This document shows, piece after piece, positions 59,599 to 64,000 of a DNA stretch of 64,000 nucleotides. Source of the stretch: Ornithinimicrobium murale (GTDB lineage Bacteria; Actinomycetota; Actinomycetes; Actinomycetales; Dermatophilaceae); contig NZ_QLVD01000026.1 of assembly GCF_003352835.1 (NCBI RefSeq), positions 1 through 64,000 on the forward strand, in the 5' to 3' direction. Each line of letters starts with the position of its first letter. The stretch's first letter is position 1. The notes under the pieces were generated by a model. The model searched no databases and was not told the DNA's origin. It saw only the letters and a program-made list of their open reading frames with translations. The translations under genes and the position numbers were made by a program.

Positions 59599-60378
59599 TC
59601 AGGGTTGGCGGTAGGCCGCGTCAGGCACGTCGGTGACGAGCATGTGGCCCGGGGCGTGGGTGATCGCGAACGGCGGCCGCGACGCCATCAACGCAACCTG
59701 AGGCGTGACACCGCAGGCCCAGAAGACCGGCACATCGCCGTCCACGAACTCGATGGGCTCCCCGAAGTCCGGCGCGTCAAGGTCGGCGACGCCCAGCGAG
59801 CTCGGGTCACCGACGTGCACCGGGGCGCCGTGCACCTGCGGCATCCGACCGGTGACCTGGACTGCTGTCGGCACCAGGGCGGCGGGCACCGGCCGCATCG
59901 AGACGACGAGCTCGCCGGCCAGTCGGCCGGCCGGTCGGCACTGGCGGTTGGTGCGAAACATCGCCACGTTGCGCCCCTGCTCGAGGTTGCGCACCGGCAC
60001 CCCGGCGTCCAACAGGGCACGCTCGAAGCTGAACGAGCACCCGATCAGGAAGGCGACCAGGTCGTCCTGCCACAGCCCGGAGACGTCCGGCACCTCCTCG
60101 ACCAGCTCGCCGTCCCGCCACACGCGATAGAGCGGCAGGTCGGTGCGCAGGTCGGCGTCGGGTGCGAGCTCGGTGCGCGGTGAACCGGGCTCGGTCACAT
60201 CGAGCAGCGGCACGGGCTGGGGGTTGCGCTGCCCGAAGAGCAGCATGTCCCACGCCCAGTCGCGCGGCAGGATGACCAGGTTGGCCTGGGTGAAGCCGCT
60301 CGCGTGCCCGCTGGTCGGGGCGACCAGCCCTGCCCGGTATGCCGCACGCGCACCGGCCGGCGTGTCCGTCCCCTTCAT
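59599..60378 (-). CDS. DUF1445 putative hydro-lyase
   Basis: 259 residues from ATG 60378 (AAGGAGG upstream). Family motifs [40 protein letters not shown] and [20 protein letters not shown], then [16 protein letters not shown]1445 members include the mitochondrial D-glutamate cyclase, which forms 5-oxo-D-proline. Divergent from pxpABC with 156 bases between, so it probably feeds or works with 5-oxoproline breakdown. Confidence 0.88.
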   Translation of the reverse strand: MKGTDTPAGARAAYRAGLVAPTSGHASGFTQANLVILPRDWAWDMLLFGQRNPQPVPLLDVTEPGSPRTELAPDADLRTDLPLYRVWRDGELVEEVPDVSGLWQDDLVAFLIGCSFSFERALLDAGVPVRNLEQGRNVAMFRTNRQCRPAGRLAGELVVSMRPVPAALVPTAVQVTGRMPQVHGAPVHVGDPSSLGVADLDAPDFGEPIEFVDGDVPVFWACGVTPQVALMASRPPFAITHAPGHMLVTDVPDAAYRQP

Positions 60379-60534
60379 CGTGGCCTCCTTGGCTTCTAGT
60401 CTGCACCTGCCCGCGGGGAGCGAGCCGTGCCCAGAGGTGGCGAGCGGCGCTGGGTGCGGCAGCATGGGTGGTGACGGTCTAGCCGCCCGCGAGCTCGGGA
60501 CTCCCGGCTGACCAACGGCGACGAGGAGGACGAC

Positions 60535-61299
60535 GTGTCGGTGGATCTCAACTCCGACCTGGGCGAAGGTCTGGGCCGTTGGGCGATGGGCGACGACGGG
60601 GCGCTGTTGTCGATCGTCACCAGCGCCAACGTGGCCTGCGGCTTCCACGCCGGTGACCCCTCGATCATGCGACACGTGACCCAGCAGGCGGTGCGCAACG
60701 GCGTCGCCATCGGTGCCCATGTGGCCTATCGCGACCTGACCGGTTTCGGCCGGCGCTTCATCGACATGGACCCCGCGGCCCTGCGGGACGAGGTGACCTA
60801 CCAGATCGGGGCGCTCGACGGGTTCGCCCGACAGGCCGGCGGAGGCATCGCCTACGTCAAGCCGCACGGCGCGCTCTACAACACCATCGTGACCCACCAG
60901 GCCCAGGCGGCAGCAGTGGTGGCCGCGGTCTCCGCCTACGACTCGGGTCTGGTCCTGCTGGGCCTGCCGGGCTCCGTGGTGCTGCGACTGGCGGAGGAGG
61001 CCGGCCTCCGGGTCGCCCACGAGGCCTTCGCCGACCGGGCCTACACACCTGAGGGACACCTGGTCTCCCGCCAGGAGAAGGGCTCGGTGCTGCACAACCC
61101 GGAGGCGATCGCTCGGCGGTGCATCGCGATGGCCGCGGGCGAGCCGATCGAGGACATCAATGGCGACCCACTGACCCTGCGGCCGGACTCCATCTGTGTG
61201 CACGGCGACACCCCGGGCGCCGTCGAGATCGCCCGGCAGGTCCGCTCCGCCCTGGAGAGCGCCGGAGTGACGCTGGCCCCGTTTGCCGGGGCTGCCTAG
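60535..61299 (+). CDS. pxpA: 5-oxoprolinase subunit A
   Basis: 254 residues, GTG start with AGGAGG ahead. LamB/YcsF fold with [40 protein letters not shown] and [20 protein letters not shown]. Subunit of the ATP-dependent enzyme that opens 5-oxo-L-proline to L-glutamate. Confidence 0.95.
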   Translation: MSVDLNSDLGEGLGRWAMGDDGALLSIVTSANVACGFHAGDPSIMRHVTQQAVRNGVAIGAHVAYRDLTGFGRRFIDMDPAALRDEVTYQIGALDGFARQAGGGIAYVKPHGALYNTIVTHQAQAAAVVAAVSAYDSGLVLLGLPGSVVLRLAEEAGLRVAHEAFADRAYTPEGHLVSRQEKGSVLHNPEAIARRCIAMAAGEPIEDINGDPLTLRPDSICVHGDTPGAVEIARQVRSALESAGVTLAPFAGAA

Positions 61300-61303
61300 C
61301 CCG

Positions 61304-61909
61304 ATGCGCATCCTGCCGAGTGGGACCCGCGCCCTGCTCCTGGAGTTCGACTCCCTCGAGGAGGTGCTGAGGCACTATGCCGCGCTCCGGGACAGCGATC
61401 TGTCGGTGCTGGACGTCGTGCCGGCCGGGCGCACGATCCTGGTGATCGGCGACCGGGACACCGACCTGAACTCTCTTGCGGGACAACTGAGGACGATCGA
61501 GCCTGGCGAGCACCGCGGCCCGGTGGGTGCCCCGGTCGAGGTGCCGGTGCGCTATGACGGGGCCGATCTCGCCGAGACCGCTGACCTGCTGGGCTGCTCC
61601 GCCCAGGAGCTGGTGCGCCGCCACCTGGAGGAGCAGTGGACCGTGGCCTTCTGCGGGTTCGCGCCTGGCTTCGGCTATCTGGCGGGCAGCACGTTCGACT
61701 GGGACACCCCACGACGCGAGTCACCACGCACCAGGGTTCCTGCCGGGTCCCTCGCTCTCGCAGGTGAGTTCACCGGTGTGTACCCCCGTGAGTCCCCAGG
61801 GGGTTGGCAGCTGATCGGACATGCCCTCGTGGACGTCTTCGACCTGGACCGCGAACCGGCCGCACTCCTGGCGCCGGGGACGGCGGTCCGTTTCGTGGAG
61901 TCCTCATGA
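61304..61909 (+). CDS. pxpB: 5-oxoprolinase subunit B
   Basis: 201 residues from ATG 61304, five bases after the pxpA stop. KipI-like domain: [20 protein letters not shown], then [20 protein letters not shown] and [20 protein letters not shown]. With PxpC it forms the part that activates 5-oxoproline with ATP. Confidence 0.94.
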   Translation: MRILPSGTRALLLEFDSLEEVLRHYAALRDSDLSVLDVVPAGRTILVIGDRDTDLNSLAGQLRTIEPGEHRGPVGAPVEVPVRYDGADLAETADLLGCSAQELVRRHLEEQWTVAFCGFAPGFGYLAGSTFDWDTPRRESPRTRVPAGSLALAGEFTGVYPRESPGGWQLIGHALVDVFDLDREPAALLAPGTAVRFVESS

Positions 61910-62754
61910 CCACCCTGACCGTGGCGCAGGCGGGCGCGCTCAGCACCATCCAGGACTTCGGTCGGCCGGGACAGGCGGCGCTCGGCATCGGGCGCTCAGG
62001 AGCCTGCGACCGGGGAGCCCACCGGTTGGCCAACGCCCTGGTCGGCAACCACCCGATGCTGGCGACGATCGAGGTGACCCTCGGCGGGCTGGCGCTGCAG
62101 ACCGACGAGGACGTGGTCGTGGCGACCACCGGCGCCCGCTGCCCGGGCACGCCGCACCTGGCGCCCTTCCACCTCCCAGCAGGAGAGACGCTGCGTCTCG
62201 GTCTCCCGCCGGCCGGCCTGCGCACCTACCTCGCGGTCCGGGGAGGAGTCGATGTGGAGCCGGTCCTGGGAAGCCGCGCGAGCGACATACTGTCCGGTCT
62301 GGGGCCCAGGCCACTCCAGGCGGGCGACGTCCTGCCGGTCGGCACCACGCCCCGACCGGAACCTGGGGTCGACGTCGCGCCGGTGCCCGAGCCGACCGGT
62401 GAGCGGCTCCTGGTCCACGTGACGCCCGGCCCGCGGCGCGACTGGTTCGACGACGCCGCCTGGGGCCAGCTCACCTCCCAGGTCTATGAGGTCGACAGCC
62501 AGTCCAACCGGATCGGTGTCCGACTGTCGGGTGAGCCGCTCCCCCGACTGCGCGAGGGTGAGCTGGTCAGCGAGGGCATGGTGCGGGGCGCGATCCAACT
62601 CCCGCCGTCGGGCCTGCCGGTGCTCTTCCTCGCGGACCACCCGGTGACCGGCGGCTACCCGGTGATCGCCTATGTCGACGACCTCGATGTCGACCGGTGT
62701 GCCCAGCTCCGGCCGGGCCAGGAGGTGCGGTTCACCACGACCGCAGTGCGGTGA
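61906..62754 (+). CDS. pxpC: 5-oxoprolinase subunit C
   Basis: 282 residues from ATG 61906, overlapping the pxpB stop (ATGA). KipA-like domain: STIQDFGRPGQAALGIGRSG, then LRTYLAVRGGVDVEPVLGSR and DSQSNRIGVRLSGEPLPR, closing with GYPVIAYVDDLDVDRCAQLR. Completes the pxpABC operon in the usual A-B-C order. Confidence 0.94.
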   Translation: MTTLTVAQAGALSTIQDFGRPGQAALGIGRSGACDRGAHRLANALVGNHPMLATIEVTLGGLALQTDEDVVVATTGARCPGTPHLAPFHLPAGETLRLGLPPAGLRTYLAVRGGVDVEPVLGSRASDILSGLGPRPLQAGDVLPVGTTPRPEPGVDVAPVPEPTGERLLVHVTPGPRRDWFDDAAWGQLTSQVYEVDSQSNRIGVRLSGEPLPRLREGELVSEGMVRGAIQLPPSGLPVLFLADHPVTGGYPVIAYVDDLDVDRCAQLRPGQEVRFTTTAVR

Positions 62755-62845
62755 GCGGCCTCAGAGCTTTCTGGGACGTTAGGCACTCGCCTGGAGCGTC
62801 CAGCCCATGTCGTCTGCGAACTGTGGACTCTGGAAGAGTGGGGCC

Positions 62846-63859
62846 ATGAGTGCTCTGAAGCTGGGATACAAGGCATCGGCCGAGCAGTTCGGCCCGCGTG
62901 AACTGGTGGACCTCGGCGTCGCCGCAGAGTCCCACGGCATGGACTCGGCCTTCGTCAGTGACCACTTCCAGCCCTGGCGACACCAGGGCGGCCACGCACC
63001 GTTCGCGATCTCCTGGATGTCGGCGGTCGGCGCCCGCACCGAGCGGATCGTGCTGGGCACCTCGGTGATGACGCCGACGTTCCGCTACAACCCCGCCGTG
63101 GTGGCGCAGGCGTTCGCGACGATGGGCTGCCTGTTCCCCGACCGCGTCGTGCTCGGCGTCGGGTCCGGTGAGGCACTCAACGAGATCGCGACCGGCGGCC
63201 TGCAGGGTGAGTGGCCGGAGTTCAAGGAGCGCTTCGCCCGGCTGCGCGAGGCCGTGCAGCTCATGCGTGAGCTCTGGACGGGGGACCGCGTCGACTTCGA
63301 CGGCGACTACTACCAGACCCGCGGCGCCTCGATCTATGACGTCCCCGAGGGCGGCGTGCCCGTCTATGTCGCCGCGGGCGGCCCGCTCGTCGCCCGCTAC
63401 GCCGGACGCGCAGGCGACGGCTTCATCTGCACCTCGGGCAAGGGCATGGACCTCTACACCGACAAGCTGCTCCCCGCCGTGGAGGAGGGTCTGGGCAAGG
63501 CCGAGCGCCCCAGCGATTCGATCGACCGGATGATCGAGATCAAGCTCTCCTACGACCGCGACGCCGACGCCGCCCTGGAGAACACCCGGTTCTGGGCGCC
63601 GCTGTCGCTGACGCCGGAGCAGAAGCACAGCATCGACGACCCGATCGAGATGGAGCGCTTCGCCGACGAGCTGCCGATCGAGCAGGTCGCCAAGCGGTGG
63701 ATCGTCGCCTCTGACCCCGAGCAGGTCGCCGACCAGGTCCGCCCCTATGTCGAGGCCGGCTTCAACCACCTGGTCTTCCACGGCCCCGGCCACGACCAGG
63801 AGCGCTTCCTGACCCAGTTCGAGGAGGACCTGGCTCCTCGGCTGCGGGCACTGGCCTGA
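62846..63859 (+). CDS. fgd: F420-dependent glucose-6-phosphate dehydrogenase
   Basis: 337 residues from ATG 62846. Luciferase-like TIM barrel of the FGD type: [40 protein letters not shown] with the active-site His/Trp, and [16 protein letters not shown] with the conserved Glu. It oxidises glucose 6-phosphate while reducing coenzyme F420, so this organism should make F420. Confidence 0.93.
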   Translation: MSALKLGYKASAEQFGPRELVDLGVAAESHGMDSAFVSDHFQPWRHQGGHAPFAISWMSAVGARTERIVLGTSVMTPTFRYNPAVVAQAFATMGCLFPDRVVLGVGSGEALNEIATGGLQGEWPEFKERFARLREAVQLMRELWTGDRVDFDGDYYQTRGASIYDVPEGGVPVYVAAGGPLVARYAGRAGDGFICTSGKGMDLYTDKLLPAVEEGLGKAERPSDSIDRMIEIKLSYDRDADAALENTRFWAPLSLTPEQKHSIDDPIEMERFADELPIEQVAKRWIVASDPEQVADQVRPYVEAGFNHLVFHGPGHDQERFLTQFEEDLAPRLRALA

Positions 63860-63895
63860 CGGATGATGACCAGCCAGGGGTGAGAGGAGCGCGTC

Positions 63896-64000
63896 GTGGG
63901 CACGCTGTCGCCGCGACTGAGGGCGATCGTCGATGCGTTGCCGTTGACGCCTGCCATGCGGGTGCTCGAGATCGGTGGAGCGCCTGGTGCTAGTGCACGA
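63896..64000 (+). CDS. SAM-dependent methyltransferase, 5' part only
   Basis: 35 codons to the window edge from GTG 63896 (AGAGGAG upstream). The motif I sequence MRVLEIGGAPGASAR is that of class I SAM-binding proteins. The rest lies outside the window. Confidence 0.7.
   Translation, partial: MGTLSPRLRAIVDALPLTPAMRVLEIGGAPGASAR

Noticed and set aside
60379..61311. Long N-terminal extension of the DUF1445 protein
   Set aside because: It is antisense to pxpA and the true ATG at 60378 has a strong ribosome site.

Overview
The window looks like chromosomal DNA of a high-GC actinomycete, most likely in Micrococcales and possibly near Intrasporangiaceae/Ornithinimicrobiaceae. The pointers are a GTP-type PEP carboxykinase, an F420-dependent glucose-6-phosphate dehydrogenase, a fused-activity type dCTP deaminase, leaderless promoters, GTG starts and dense TGATG/ATGA overlaps. 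The genus is an inference; no rRNA gene is present.

Positions 1 to about 28,432 form one side of an integrated mobile element. A tyrosine recombinase and a small excisionase lie beside the 3' end of a tRNA-Arg(ACG) gene, the classic arrangement for integration into a tRNA. The other end lies beyond the left edge. The element carries two kinds of cargo. From 13,018 down to about 1,450 there is a tightly packed, translationally coupled Tad/Flp pilus operon on the minus strand: lipoprotein, secreted protein, CpaB-like SAF protein, TadZ, TadA, TadB, TadC, Flp pilin, three TadE/TadG-like pseudopilins and a giant LysM-BTAD membrane protein. From about 13.4 to 26 kb lie a tandem-HTH regulator, two frameshifted genes and an apparent anti-phage defence island: a membrane-anchored DEDDh exonuclease, a DUF4062/TIR-like protein, a HEPN/Toprim-N plus Toprim protein, an ApeA-like HEPN protein, and a four-gene operon that matches the ABC-three-component layout (Cap4-like nuclease, winged-helix middle component, Rad50-like ATPase with a zinc-hook motif) plus a small extra first gene. 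This island looks less GC-rich than the flanks by eye; no GC was computed.

From 28.4 kb rightwards the content is ordinary core chromosome: pckG, tRNA-Ser(GCT), an LCP cell-wall ligase, a cold shock protein, tRNA-Ser(TGA), a PatB-type C-S lyase, cysE-cysK, a membrane heterodisulfide-reductase-like Fe-S protein, a glycine betaine/choline-type ABC transporter, a cell-wall-binding carboxypeptidase next to dcd, tRNA-Gly(CCC), cutA, a class III aminotransferase, a two-component system, a DedA-phosphatidyltransferase fusion, NUDIX, acyl-CoA dehydrogenase, an ArsR/SRPBCC pair, the 5-oxoprolinase cluster pxpABC with a divergent DUF1445 gene, fgd, and the start of a methyltransferase.

Intergenic DNA is rich in structured repeats: four 64-bp tandem hairpin units after the LCP gene, a 21-bp palindromic terminator repeat before cysE, a long-loop inverted repeat after tRNA-Gly, and several probable operators. 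Three genes (UPF0158-like, a lipoprotein, a PH-domain-like membrane protein) are broken by single-base shifts, which could be decay or base-calling errors.
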